A stretch of 64,000 nt of DNA, from NCBI GenBank assembly GCA_014058105.1, contig JACGCM010002659.1:124001-188000 (forward strand), written 5' to 3'. This document shows, in pieces, positions 35,655 through 46,919 of the stretch. A program made the position numbers and the translations under genes. The notes below the pieces were generated by a model, which made no database searches, was not told where the DNA came from, and worked only from the letters and a program-made list of their open reading frames with translations. The DNA is from Kingdonia uniflora (Eukaryota; Streptophyta; Magnoliopsida; Ranunculales; Circaeasteraceae). Position 1 is the first letter of the stretch, and the number at the start of each line of letters is the position of its first letter.

Positions 35655-36251
35655 TGTAATGGCCTAATTCTGTAGCTCAAAATAGCTTAAAATTAGATCT
35701 TACACCAAATGTACCTGTGATAAAAATCAGTGTAATGCAAAAAATGACATAAGTGATTTAGCATGGAAAACCTTTGAATAGGTAAAAAACCATGACCTCG
35801 AGTTGAGGGTTTAGTAACTGTAACTTTTATTGCTTGAGGCTAATATCTTATTGCAAGTAATCTCTCAAACTAGAAATGCTTGATCTTGAAATAAGAACTT
35901 TTATGGTGTTTAGAATCTAAAAATTCCTGTGTTAGAATCTAGAAAATCTGGTTTTTCTGATCCTTACCTCCATTGGAACTTTTTCTTTATATAAACCTTA
36001 CCTGCAGCTCGTTATCGTGTAGATATACATTCTCTGGATAATGAGATAAGTGGTAGTTGAATGTGTAACTGTTATTTCGTAGGAGACATGTGTCTTTGAC
36101 TTGTTCATGTTTTACTGTAGTGGTCGATCCACGTTCTTTATCAGTTCGTGGTCTAGGTGTCAATGTTGACTGTATATATCACGTGTGTAATGCGCGAGTC
36201 TGATATTGAGGTAGTTTGAGTTTGGACTAGGTCGAGGGATAGGTCCCTATA
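35655..36251 (-). repeat. LTR of element A, 597 bp
   Basis: It matches 41552-42160 along its whole length. Shared blocks include TGTAATGGCCTAATT at the left edge, GATTTAGCATGGAAAACCTTT, CTTTATATA (a minus-strand TATA box) and GTCGAGGGATAGGTCCCTA at the right edge. Confidence 0.85.
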
Positions 36252-36586
36252 ATCTCCCCCTCGCAACTGAAGGCACGGGTGGCTTTGGTTGAGAAAGAAT
36301 ATTTTGACTGATAGTGTTAAAAGTTATAAAGTTATGATGTATTGATGGGGAATTTGACTGGTTGGGACTCGGTATTTATTTATGGAAGATTGTATCTGGC
36401 ATTTATGATGGTGGAAAAGATTGATGTACTTGACGTTTGGGGTTCCCAGAGAAGTTGTTCTTCGAATGATGATTGCTTTGGAAATGTTTTTTCGCATTAA
36501 ATGTTGAGTACCTATACTGTAGCATCTGTCATCTCTGTGAAAACATCCTGTTACTGTAACATTTTTTGCTGTATTTTGTTTTGATA

Positions 36587-36931
36587 ATGGTGAAGACTAG
36601 GTGACAGGTATATGAAGAGAGGGTGGTTGCTGAAGTTACGCTATTTTGGCAACTAACTTACCATGATATGACAGAGGAGGAAGTGGCTGAAGCAGAAGAT
36701 GATTACAACCATATGTGGAGGTTCCACTATGTGGCTCTGTCTGGGGAGCAGCGTTGGATATGCCTTCGCCTGTTGGCAGATGATGAGGTTGAGGAGACAG
36801 ATGCGGTACTGTCGGCATCCTACGAGGGACTGGGTTCTAAAGTAGGACCCTCTTTAATCTCTACTAACTCTAAGCCGGTGGGGGTTATGGAGGAAGAGAC
36901 TGTGGTGGTGGAGAAGGGAGACAAAGATTAA
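36587..36931 (+). pseudogene. ORF-a of element A (antisense accessory frame)
   Basis: It opens MVKTR then TGA at 36602-36604, then stays open to 36931 with an acidic middle (MTEEEVAEAEDDYNHMWRFH) and SGEQRWICLRLLADDEVEET. The same frame in element B (42501) and element C (complement 60558-60896) shares the MV-TR start, a YFG-Q-L-MPI stretch that is deleted in this copy, and the block RFxYxxLxxEQR-CL-LLADEAV. Function is unknown. Confidence 0.65.
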
Positions 36932-37682
36932 AATCTTCTTCTGTACAATCATCGCTCTATGCTGTGAAGGGGTGCCTCCTGGTAAAGGTTGGTTCAGGCA
37001 CTAACACCACTAGCTTCTCAGTTTCTTCTGGAAGTAAATGGTGTTAAAATCATTGCTTGGACCTTTCTTGCAGAAGAGTTTCGGAATGAAACAGTATTGA
37101 AAACTGAAATGTAATGTAACTTGTAGATCGATCTGTAAAATTATCTGAAAAGCCTCTTATCTGTAAAGTATTTTGTAAGTAATATTCAAGCTAATGAAAG
37201 AGATATTTATGCAAAAATTGTGTTGATAGATCGAATTAGGAGTTAGTAGTGAAATCAAATTAAAAGAAAAGTATGTTGGAGTATGAACATGTAATGTTTA
37301 GAAATCGAACTAAAAATGAATATTATGAATCGAACTGTTGAAGATATAAAAATAAAGATGTGGTATGAATATCGAACTGATGAAGTCTGAAGAATCGAGT
37401 TGTAATAAATTTTTTATGTAGAATAGAATATGCAGAAATCCAATCTCGAGCTGGTGAGGTATTGTGAAAAGTAGTTCAAAAAGGTGATGTACAATTTTTA
37501 AAGAGGTCGATCTGGAAAGATAAGTTTAAATAACTTTCTATCATGATCTTAGGGTTTTCAGTTATGGCAAAGTTTAGCAGATAGAATTGACAATACACGA
37601 AATGTAGGGGATTTGATATTATCTTTAAGATGTGTATAAATAATGCTTTAAAAAATTATGTAGAGAGGATGAAGCAGTTAAA

Positions 37683-38035
37683 ATGGTAATGACTCGTTCT
37701 CAAAGAGTTCGTTACGCGTCTGAGGGGCATTTAGTAATAAAGATTGCTGAAGTGCGGGAGAGGATTTTCGGGCTGTTAGATTATGATATTAACTTGCCTG
37801 AATCTAAAATTTGAGTTGACGGGTTAGATGCGAGGCGAGGGAGTGCGAGATTGGGCACCACTTTTACTCAGAGATATTCCTTGAAGTGATCTTAGAGACT
37901 AAAGCTCAAAAGGCTGCTATAAGGAAAATTGCTGTGGAAGAGATATCTGAGGAAGCTGAAAGGATTGCTGAAGGCAAACTGATTAGGTGTGGCGCTCTAA
38001 GGCATCTTGGCTGTTTTACGTGTGATTATGTATGA
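37683..38035 (+). pseudogene. ORF-b of element A, with Cys/His tail
   Basis: MVMTRSQRVRYASEGHLVIK starts at 37683, then IFGLLDYDINLPES, a frameshifted middle, and a tail EGKLIRCGALRHLGCFTCDY to a stop at 38035. A TATAAATA lies at 37635-37642, and AATAAA at 38141-38146 follows the stop, so it looks like a self-contained transcription unit. Homologs are at 43751-44103 and complement 59282-59632. Function is unknown. Confidence 0.65.
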
Positions 38036-38494
38036 GTAAGCGAACCGAGTTAGATCGAATAATTGGAATGCGAATGTAGGTAGAATGTTTATTCTGAATT
38101 TGTTCATGTTTTGTTGTAAATATTGTTAGAAACTGTGGTGAATAAAAAATTTGAAATTTAAAATGTTAGAACATTAGAAATGATGTCAACAGTTCTATAA
38201 GTAACAGAAGTAGGAATAGAAAAATCAGATTAGCTTTAATTTGTGTCTATATGAGGTTAAAAAAATGTTTAATTGTGTGTGATATAGAGTCATCATGAGT
38301 CGAAGGTCAGAGAGAGACTTAGGTAAGGGAGAGAAAAATATATTAAAATATAGGATGCGGGATAATGATGGGAAGGCACTTTCACCGTAAAGGTGTAAAA
38401 TTTCTGACATTAATTGTGGAAGGGACGCATCGGTTCCAAAACTGAGGACGACTTGTGCGAGGCCCAATAACTGCCACCAGTTTGAGTGAGAAAG

Positions 38495-40980
38495 TATAAA
38501 TAATAGTTCGTCTTCCTCATTTAAACATTTATCAAATCTAGACAAACGAAAGAACAGAGGGAGAAAAAGTAGAGTAAGTTATAAAAATTCAAGTGAGAGA
38601 TTTGACGACAACAATCCTCGTATAAGGAGGGAGAAGGTTGTGGGGGCAGAGTCAAGACATTGGGTGTGCGGTACCATTGTAAAAGGGGGATTGGGCGTTG
38701 TTCCTGACTCATACTCAGACGTTGAAGGTTAGTGATTGATTTAAATTTTATGATTGTGAAGTTTGAAATGGAAATTACGATATTTGCAGATTTTAAAATT
38801 TTGAAAATTTTATTATTTATAGTAAACTTTTGGGAAAATGTATTTTATTTGCATGAACAATGATATTAGTATATGATGTATGTATATGTATAGACAAAAG
38901 AAAATGATTGAGAAAATTGACATAATACCTGGACTTGTATGTATGTTGAGGCTTGAAGAGAATATATTATTGAACTTAGCCTCATCCTCTAGCCTATATC
39001 GGATATGGAGGTTTCACCTGATATGGAGGCATCGACCTCTGGTTATTCGAGTGAGTCTAAAAATGTAGAATCTAAAAATGTAGACTCTAAGGGGGAGAAT
39101 GAAGTACAATTTCTAGATTTCCCTGGTCATTTGGTATACTATCCTCCAAAGTCTAATGTATTCAAAGAATTCTATAAAATCAAAAGCAGTTTAGCTGAGA
39201 AATGGGGTAATATCATAGAGCACGCTGGGAGGTCTTTTAGGGGTTGTAATGTGTCAGCTGGGGGAAAACATTTCTTCTTGTTGCCCGATTTAGAAAAGGT
39301 AAAATCGGAGAGGAGAGTGGAGGAAACGATCTTTTTGAATACTTTGATGGGAATGTCCAAAGCGATCTGTAGTAGGGCTTTTTGTGTAATCTTTCTCAGT
39401 TGGAATACGGACTGATATTGCCTCTTAACAATCTTGCTAAAAGTATTTTGAATACCATAAAGGCATGTCTTGCCCAACTGAATGGGAATATGTGGAAGGT
39501 GATAAACGTCTATGATAATCTGAATAAATTGTGGGAGGAGAATGAGGTGGAGAGGAGAATAACTTATGTAGATATTTTACAGTATTATGTTATGACATAT
39601 TATTCTTCAACTGGAGGCGCGTATTTCTGTTCTAGTTCGTCTCAACCTCTTTTCTTCGATTTGAATTCAACAAAACGAGCTTGGAATGATAATATGATAT
39701 GAGCGAAAGGTGATTGTATTCAGAGAATGGACGAGGAACCCATGGACCTTGTATATAGAACTTTAAATAAAAGTAAGTAATAATATGTGATATCAAACTG
39801 TTGTAGTTGTAGCTTCGTTCTGTGTTTGTTGAACAATTTGTTATGTTATGTTGCAGGTCCTCAATCTCAGGTTCCAAAAAAAGAATCGTTGCTAGATACT
39901 ATAGCTCGGAGGGCTGCACCAATGTCACTACAGGATGCTTTTGAGGGTACTACTATGAGCAAACTAGTGTAAAAGTACTCCAAGAGGAAGGCCCTTAAGG
40001 GTGGCTCAACCTCGGGGACCATGGTGAGTGGTGAGGTCGAAGTGTATGTGAGGAAGAGGAGGGTTGATGCTCCTGCTGCTGTGAGTGGGGTGAAGGTTTG
40101 GGAGAATCAGTCTGTTAAGGGGGACGAACTGTTGGCAGCTCGAAGAGGTGCTGAGGAGCTGAATACCTCCGCACAGTTGGAGTTGAGCAGGGTGGTAAGT
40201 TGATGTCTTTGTGATATTTGAGCTTGAATTCATTTTTGTGATAAAATTGTCTTTTTATGTGTTTAAGTTACTCGGATGTTGAAGGGTATTTGCCTCGGGC
40301 CCGAGGAAGGAAGGGTTGAGCTCGAGGGTGGGAGAGCCAAGCTCGAGAAGAAGGTGGCTCAACTGAACTCCGAACGGGCATTGGAGAGGGAGCTTTTGGT
40401 TTCCATGAGGGAGGCGTATAAGGTCCTGATACGTGAGCTCACTGATGAGGCACAAAAAAATATTAATGATATTACAGCTGCTCGGGACAGCCTCGGGTGG
40501 AAGCTGCTGCTAGAAGTGGGGTACTCTGTTGTTGATCTCGAAGCCATTATAGCAGGTACCTATGTCGAAGAGGTCGAAGCGGAAGAGGAGCTTTAGGGTT
40601 ATAAAGGCTCTCTCTCAGGTGTAGTTACAGGGCTAGACTCAGTCTCAGCTAGAACTGATCTAGAGAACTGCGAGGGAGATAATGTGAAGGTAGAGTAAAA
40701 TTGTTTGGAGTTTATTTATGTATTTTTTGTGTGGGTTAAAAAACTGCAAGTGTATGGTACATTGATTTGTAGGATAAATTTTGGATAGGCTAATGAATGT
40801 TTGTAAATATTGATTTGTAGGAACGTAAAGATATGCGCCTCAAAATTGAAGAATCAGAGAAAGAGCTCGCTAAGGAAAAAAATGCCTCAACATCCCTGTT
40901 GACTTCATAAGTGGAGCTACAGGTTAAAAAATAATATGAAATATTTGACTTGTATGATGCGCTACTTTAAAGCTACACAG
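38495..40980 (+). pseudogene. ORF-c of element A: multi-exon coiled-coil accessory gene
   Basis: TATAAATA at 38495-38502 precedes a first exon ending at GAAG|GTTAGT (about 38728). Exon 2 (from about 39005 to 39772) reads MEVSPDMEASTSGYSSESKN, LDFPGHLVYYPPKSNVFKEF and, after a one-base loss near 39338, LSQLEYGLILPLNNLAKSIL and YYSSTGGAYFCSSSSQPLFF. Exon 3 is 39857-40194 (PKKESLLDTIARRAAPMSLQ). Exon 4 is 40268-40689 and strongly coiled-coil (VELEGGRAKLEKKVAQLNSE). Exon 5 starts about 40822 (DMRLKIEESEKELAKEKNAS). The middle resembles the plant family annotated as putative gypsy-type transposon protein (PF04195-like), from memory. About 60 residues present in element B exon 3 are missing here. 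Confidence 0.6.
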
Positions 40981-41103
40981 TAAAGTTAGAAGGTAGATAT
41001 AGATCGCAAATACGTTAGATAATTAGGAATGATAGTAATCCAGTATGTTCAGATGATTTCAGAGGGTTGAAGGCTGATCATCGATGTGACCAGCTTTCTG
41101 TAG

Positions 41104-41546
41104 CTTTCTGTAATTACAATACAACATATCTGTCGGATGTGTCGAGAATGGCAGAAACAGTATTTTTGTAAGCTCGGGAAAGCTTTTGGCTATCTTTGAT
41201 TTCGTAGATGCCATCGTTATGTTTGAAGCAAAGTGCTTGATGATAAGTGAAAACGATTGCTTCCATACTGTGGATCCAACAGCGGCTCATAATCCTGAGA
41301 TACCAAGATTTGGTATTGATGATGTAGAATATGACATCGATTATGGCTGGTCCAGTGGTGATAGGTAAGATGATCTTGCCCACTCATTCTTCCTTAGAAC
41401 TATTAAATCCACTGATATCGATATTACTTGGAATAACCTGATCAGCCAATCCCATCTGGTCGATCGTGCTTTGAAAGAGAATCTCAATACCGCTACCAGT
41501 ATCAATCATCATTGTATGCATGACAAATTTCTTCATCTTGAGCATG
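41104..41546 (-). pseudogene. Protease fragment of element A
   Basis: Read on the minus strand from 41546, it aligns codon by codon with element C's protease at 48740-49140. It carries the aspartic protease motif IDTGSGIEILFQSTIDQMGL, one stop after SSKEE, then VGKIILPITTGPAIIDVIFY and DGIYEIKDSQKLSRAYKN. Gag and the rest of pol are absent. Confidence 0.82.
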
Positions 41547-41551
41547 ATAAC

Positions 41552-42160
41552 TGTAATGGCCTAATTTCATAAGCTCGAGATGACTCAGAATTAACTCTTA
41601 AATGTACCTGTGACAAAAACTAATGTAAAACAAGAAATGACACAAGTGATTTAGCATGGAAAACCTTTAAATAGGTAAAAACCACGACCTCAATTTAAGG
41701 GTTTTAGTAACAATAACTTTTATTGATTGAGGCTAATATCTTATTACAAGTGATCTCTCGAACTAGAAATACTTGACCTTGTAAATAAGAAATTTGGTGT
41801 TTGAGAATATAGAAAATATGGGCTTCTTGGTGATTTATCGTATATTTTTCTAGTCCTTGTCTCTTCTAGAACTTTTTCTTTATATAGGCTTTGCTCGTAG
41901 TTCGTTATCATGCTGATGCACATTCTTCGAACAATATGGTAAGTAGTGGTTGACCGAGTAACTGTTGAGTTCGTAAGAGACAATTGTCTTTGACTTGTTC
42001 ATGCTTTTCTGTTGTGCTCGATCCACGTTCTTCATCAGTTCGTGGTGTAGGTGTCAATGCTGACTGTTCATGTCATGTATAAAATGCGTGAGTCTGATAT
42101 GGAGGTAGTTCGAATTGGAGGTTGCTTGAATTGGGTTAGGTCGAGGGATAGGTCCCTACA
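41552..42160 (-). repeat. LTR of element B, 609 bp
   Basis: It runs from TGTAATGGCCTAATTTC to GGTCCCTACA, so on the minus strand it is TGTAGGGACC...GGCCATTACA. It is followed by ATCGCCCCCTCGCAAC, the complement of a polypurine tract. That makes it the element's 3' LTR. Confidence 0.85.
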
Positions 42161-42500
42161 ATCGCCCCCTCGCAACTAAAGTCACGAGTGGCTTTGGTTG
42201 AAAAAGAATATGTGGCTATGTGGTATTGAAAGTTGAATAGATATGACGCATTTAATGTTAATTTGACTGGTATGGAAAATGGGCATTCTTTTTTTATAGA
42301 GAGAGGTATCTGCATTGAATGATGATGGAAAGTATTGATGTACGTGACGCTTAGGGTTCTGAGAGTGGCTTTGTGAATGATGACTGCTTTGGAAATGTAC
42401 ATGCGCATTAAATATGAGGGTTATATAAATAGTACCTGTACTGAGGATTCTGGCAAAGTACACTGTTTGTTGAATAAATTTCTGGAAGTCTAGATTGATA

Positions 42501-42920
42501 ATGGTGAAGACCCGGAGAATGGTTTATAAAGAGAGAGTTTCTACTGAGATGCAAAAATTTAAGTTAAGATACTTTGGTGATCAATCTTTGGAGATGCCCA
42601 TCCCCATTCCCATTCCCCCGACGTATCAGGGTATGTCGGGAGAAAAAGCGGCTGAAGCTGAAGAAAGTTTTTATTGTATGTAGAGATTTTACTATGTTGT
42701 CTTGACTGGCGGGCAACGCTGAAGGTGTCTCCACATCCTTGCGGAGGGCAAGGTTGAGGAGACAAACATAGGGACCGGTGTAGCTGCTAGGCAGTATTAC
42801 TGGTATCTCGTGTTTGATTAGATTCTAAGGTAGGGCCTTTTTAATCTCTACCAACTCTCTGATGGTGGTGGTTATAAAGGAGGCAATGGTGGTAGTGGAG
42901 AAGGGAGATGGAGATTGGAA
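42501..42920 (+). pseudogene. ORF-a of element B
   Basis: MVKTRRMVYKERVSTEMQKF, LRYFGDQSLEMPIPIPIPPT and YQGMSGEKAAEAEESFYCM lead to a TAG at 42681. Beyond it RFYYVVLTGGQR and HILAEGKVEETN continue the homology to elements A and C. A TATATAAATA at 42422-42431 stands 70 bases upstream of the ATG. Confidence 0.65.
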
Positions 42921-43750
42921 GTCTTCCCCTGCACAATCATTATTTCTTGACTCTAAGAAGTCCTTCTGTTTAAAAAGTTGGTTCAAGCACTGACTTCCTT
43001 TCTTCAATAGTTTTCATTTGAAGTTTAGCTCCATGTCTAAACTTCGATCAAACTTGGGTAAAGGGGGTTGTTCTGTGTTTTCCAATGTCTGCTTTGCTCC
43101 AGAAGATTCTCGGAGTGAAATATCATTGAAGATAGATGAACTGAAGGATTTATTGGCTTTGGAGTACCTGATAGACTTGTTATATGCAAAGTACCTGAAA
43201 TACTTGTTATCTGTAAAGTACCTGTAATTTATATTCGAGCTTAATAACAAATATTTACTCAAACTCTGTGTTGATAGATAAAATTAACTCTTATGATCGA
43301 AATCGAGCTATGGGTTATTCGGAGATGTGTGAATAGATGATGAAATGTAATATATAAGATTGAACTAGTAAGTATATTATAGCAATCGAGCTATAAAAAT
43401 GTGTTTGTAAAATAAAAGATGTGTTAAAATTTGTTTCGAACTGAATAACTTAGAGTTATTGGAAGAAAATATTGTAAAAGAAAAATAATTTGTAGGAATT
43501 GGAAATTCAAGCTAAGAGAGATTTCTCTTAAAATGTTGGATTTGGGGAAAATAAGTTTGAAATGAGATAGGTCAAATCCAAAGAGGTCGACGTGGATAGA
43601 TAAGTTCAAATAATTTTCTTATCTAGATATTAGGGTTTACTGCTGTGGAAAAATAGAATATATGTATACAGAATGTGGGGGATTTGAAGTGATCTAGAAA
43701 ATTACATAAATAGGGGGAAAAGAGTTTTAAACAGGAGGAAGAAATAGAAT

Positions 43751-44103
43751 ATGGTGTGGACTCGATCTGAAAGAATTTGTTATGCCGCTGTGGAACGATT
43801 AACGATAAAAATAGCTGAAGTGTGGGAGTGGATTTTTGGCTTGCTAGATTATGATTATGACTTGCCAGAGTCCGAATATCAGTTTAAAGGTTTAGATTTG
43901 AGGGGCAGGGAACTTGAGTTGGGACGTCGTTTCTATGCGGAGCTATTCTGGGAAGTGATTTTGAGCCTTCAACTTAAAAATGGGTTATGAGGTTAATTGC
44001 TGAGGAGGAGATCGAGGAGAAAGATGTGAGGATTGCTGGGGGTGAACTGATTAGGTGTGGCTTCCCAGGACATCTGGGATGTTTCATGTGTAATTATATG
44101 TGA
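43751..44103 (+). pseudogene. ORF-b of element B, with Cys/His tail
   Basis: MVWTRSERICYAAVERLTIK, IFGLLDYDYDLPESEYQF and LELGRRFYAELFWEVILSLQ run to 43990. A one-base shift leads into MRLIAEEEIEEKDVRIAG and the tail GELIRCGFPGHLGCFMCNYM, stop at 44101-44103. AATAAA at 44202-44207 follows. It is the best-preserved ORF-b apart from the shift. Confidence 0.68.
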
Positions 44104-44571
44104 GAGAGTGAATTGTATGAAGTCAAATTGTCAAGGAAATGTAATTAGAATGAAGTTTGAATTTGTCATCTTTTGTTGCAAATATTGTTGTGACTGTTTT
44201 GAATAAAGAATTTGAATTTTTAAAATGTAAGACTTTTGGAAATGACGTCAGTACTTCTATAAGTAGTAGAAGCAAGAATAGAAAAAATAGGTAGCTTTGA
44301 TTTTATCCTTTGTGTTAGTGCAGGGAAAGTTTGATTGCGTGTAAGTGTTGTGTCATCATGAGTGTGGGGAGGTCAGAGGGAGATTTGGGTAGGAAAGATG
44401 AGAATATAATAAAATATAGGGCATGAGGCAATGATGGGAAAATGTTTTCACCAAAAAGGTGCAAAACGTTTGACATTAATTGTGGAAGGGACGCCCCGGT
44501 TCCAAAACCGAGGGCTGCTTCTACGAGGCCCAATAACTGCCAGTAGTTAGAGAGAAAAAAATATAAATATA

Positions 44572-46394
44572 GCTTCATCTTCCTCACTCAAACGTTTATC
44601 AACTTCTAAAAAATTGAAGGACAGTGGGAGAGAAAAGAATTTTTTTTTGTAGAGATTCACGTGAAAGATTAGACGATAGTGATTGACAGTCAAGGCGAGA
44701 GAAGGCTGCAGAGACTGAGTCACAAAGGTGGTTGTATAGAAGCGTTGTAAAGGAAGGATTTGGCGCTGCTTCAAATTCATTTTTCAGACGCTGAAGGTTG
44801 GTAGATGATTTGTGATATTGTTGATGTGTGTTTGAAAGATTTTTGTAGTTTTCAAATTTTGAAAAATTATTATTTATAGTAACCTATACAAATTTGTTTG
44901 ACATATGTGTATAAAGTAGGGCTGTACAGGAAACCTACCAACCCGGGAAACCGACCCGGACCGATCCGACCCGAACGGTTTGGTCCGGTTTTGAAAACAA
45001 CCTGGGTCGGTTTCAGTTTATAATATAAAGACCCGGTTATTATCGGGTCGGTTTCAGTTTTCAAGTCTAATTACCGGGTTAAGCCCGAACAGACTTTATT
45101 TACCTTATCTCTTTAAAGTCTTAACACAACTTAACAGTAAACCCGCTAGCCATCCCTCTATCTCTCTCTCTTTCCCTTTCTTAGATCTGTACATGGAGTG
45201 ACAAAGATGGAAGTGGCAACAACTGATATTGATGTCTCCTTTGAAATCGAGCTTCCAACCATGAATCCTTTTGGTTTGAACTATTTTGCTAAGCTTGTGG
45301 GTGGACCAAAAAAGGTTTGCGCACGAAGGAAAAACATGGCCTCAAAGGTTGTTAAGGGTCATGGATCTGAGTCCTACTTTACCATATCGAGTCCACTTAG
45401 TTTCTCGACTACATCGTTCCCAGTTTTTTTGCAAATCGGATCATCAAAGACCTTTACCACCATAATGGGGATTAACACCGTCTAGTTTCCACCTTCCCGT
45501 ATTTCCCATCATAGGGATACCTTGATTTGTGTTTTAGGGAATAAATTGGCAAGGGTCATTCAAATTTCTCTTTGGTTTTTGTTGGTTGTTTAACATATTA
45601 TTAGTAGTGATGGACATATAGATGCCACCGTGATGGATATGGATATGTAGATGTCCCTCTCCCAAAACCGCAAACCGAGCTTCGAAACTGGCCCGACCCG
45701 ACCATTCCGGTTCGGTTTTGGTTCAGGTTTTGGGTATGGTCGGTTTAGGTTCGAGTTTGGAAAGTAGGAACCCAAAACCCGGGCCGACTCGACCCGTGTA
45801 TAGCCCTAGTATAAAGAGATGCGAATGATATACGTATATATATGATGTATGTGTAAAAGATAATGATAGAATACCTGGACCTGAATGTAGGTTTAGCGTA
45901 AGGACTATTTGTGTAGAATCAAACTTCATCTTAGATTTATAGTTGAGATGGAGACTTCACCTGTAATGGAGGCGTCGATCTCTGGTCGTTCGACTAAGTC
46001 TGATAATGTAGAATTTAATAGGTAGAGCAAAGTAGGAGTGGTTTAATTTCTAGATTTCCTTGGACAATTGGTATCATACCCTTCGAACTCCAATATGTTT
46101 AGAGAGTTTTGTAAATCTAAGGCTCTTTTAGGGGGAAGATGGGGAAACTTTGTAGAACATGCCGGTAGGCAGTTTAAAAGTTGTATAGTAGAATCTAAGG
46201 AGAAACATTTCTTTATGTTGGCTGATTTAGTGAAAGAGAAATCGGATAGAGGAATAGACGAATCGATCTCTTTGGAGTATTTTGATTGAAATGTCCAGGG
46301 CGACCTGGAAGAGGATTTTTATTGTTAGCTATCTCAGTTGGAGTACGGGTTGAGTCTGCCCCTTAATAATCTTGCGAAAGGGATAATGAATATC
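44572..46394 (+). pseudogene. ORF-c of element B, 5' part (interrupted by element C)
   Basis: A TATAAATA lies at 44572-44579. An exon ending at GAAG|GTTGGT (about 44796) precedes the intron that carries the 892-bp hAT MITE. The next exon (from about 45950) reads METSPVMEASISGRS, SNSNMFREFCKSKALLGGRW and KHFFMLADLVKEKSDRGIDE, then LSQLEYGLSLPLNNLAKGIM, with several stops. It breaks at 46394 and resumes at 62000, where the sequence aligns with element A without a gap. Confidence 0.65.
44917..45808. mobile_element. hAT-type non-autonomous element, 892 bp
   Basis: Left end TAGGGCTGTACA; the right end is the complement of TAGGGCTATACACGGG. The flanks GTATAAAG (44909-44916) and GTATAAAG (45809-45816) are a perfect 8-bp target duplication. 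Element A has no insertion at the matching position, which gives the empty site. The interior holds CCGGTTT/ACCCGG words and one 95-codon frame at 45198-45485 (MTKMEVATTDIDVSFEIELP) that I do not recognise; it may be a captured fragment. Confidence 0.9.
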
Positions 46395-46399
46395 ATAGG

Positions 46400-46919
46400 T
46401 GTAATAACTTATTTTGTATCTCGGACTTAAGCTTCATCCACGACCTTTTTAGCATATAGGAGACACTACTAAAGGCATATTCAATATTCTTCAGTTTGAG
46501 TCATCGCTTTCGACCTCCACATCAACAGTTCAATTTATGCAATGTGCAGTCATCAATAGAGCCGTTGTATAACAAATGAGGTCAGAACATTACACTATCT
46601 GGTCAAAGAATATCTTACATATACTTTCTAACGTCCACCATTAAGAATCTTAATGATCATCATACGGTCATATTATAAGACCTATATATAGGACCAAAGA
46701 ACTAGAGGTTAGGGGCAGGTAATTCTATATAGAGGAATCCTTACTCCGAAATTCCACATACTCAGAGCACTCATTGTAATAAGTTAACAACCTCAATAAG
46801 ATCATCTTTTCTTTCTCAAAATCATTAAAAGAGGTCGTGGTTTTTAACCTATTCAAAGGTCTTCTTTGTTAAATTATCTTGTTGATTATTGTTTACTGTT
46901 CTTGAGTGTTCTAGATACA
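46400..46919 (+). repeat. 5' LTR of element C, 520 bp, truncated at its 3' edge
   Basis: It starts TGTAATAACTTATTTTG and matches 61436-61949. A TATA-like CTATATATAGG lies at about 46682. It lacks the last 45 bases of the 3' LTR, including the GGCCATTACA end, and passes directly from CTAGATACA into the primer-binding site. Confidence 0.88.

Larger units (their letters stand above)
35655..41551 (-). mobile_element. Element A: internally deleted Ty3/gypsy (Tat-like) element, minus orientation
   Basis: It starts with an LTR at 35655-36251. On the minus strand the LTR reads TGTAGGGACC-like to AATTAGGCCATTACA, with the G-rich polypurine tract GCGAGGGGGAGAT adjoining at 36252-36265. Next come three + strand frames that are antisense to the element, and then a protease fragment on the minus strand at 41104-41546. 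Reverse transcriptase, RNase H and integrase are missing between them. The protease is cut off by the LTR of element B at 41552, at a point that still aligns with element C's protease. This is best explained by B inserting into A. Confidence 0.72.
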
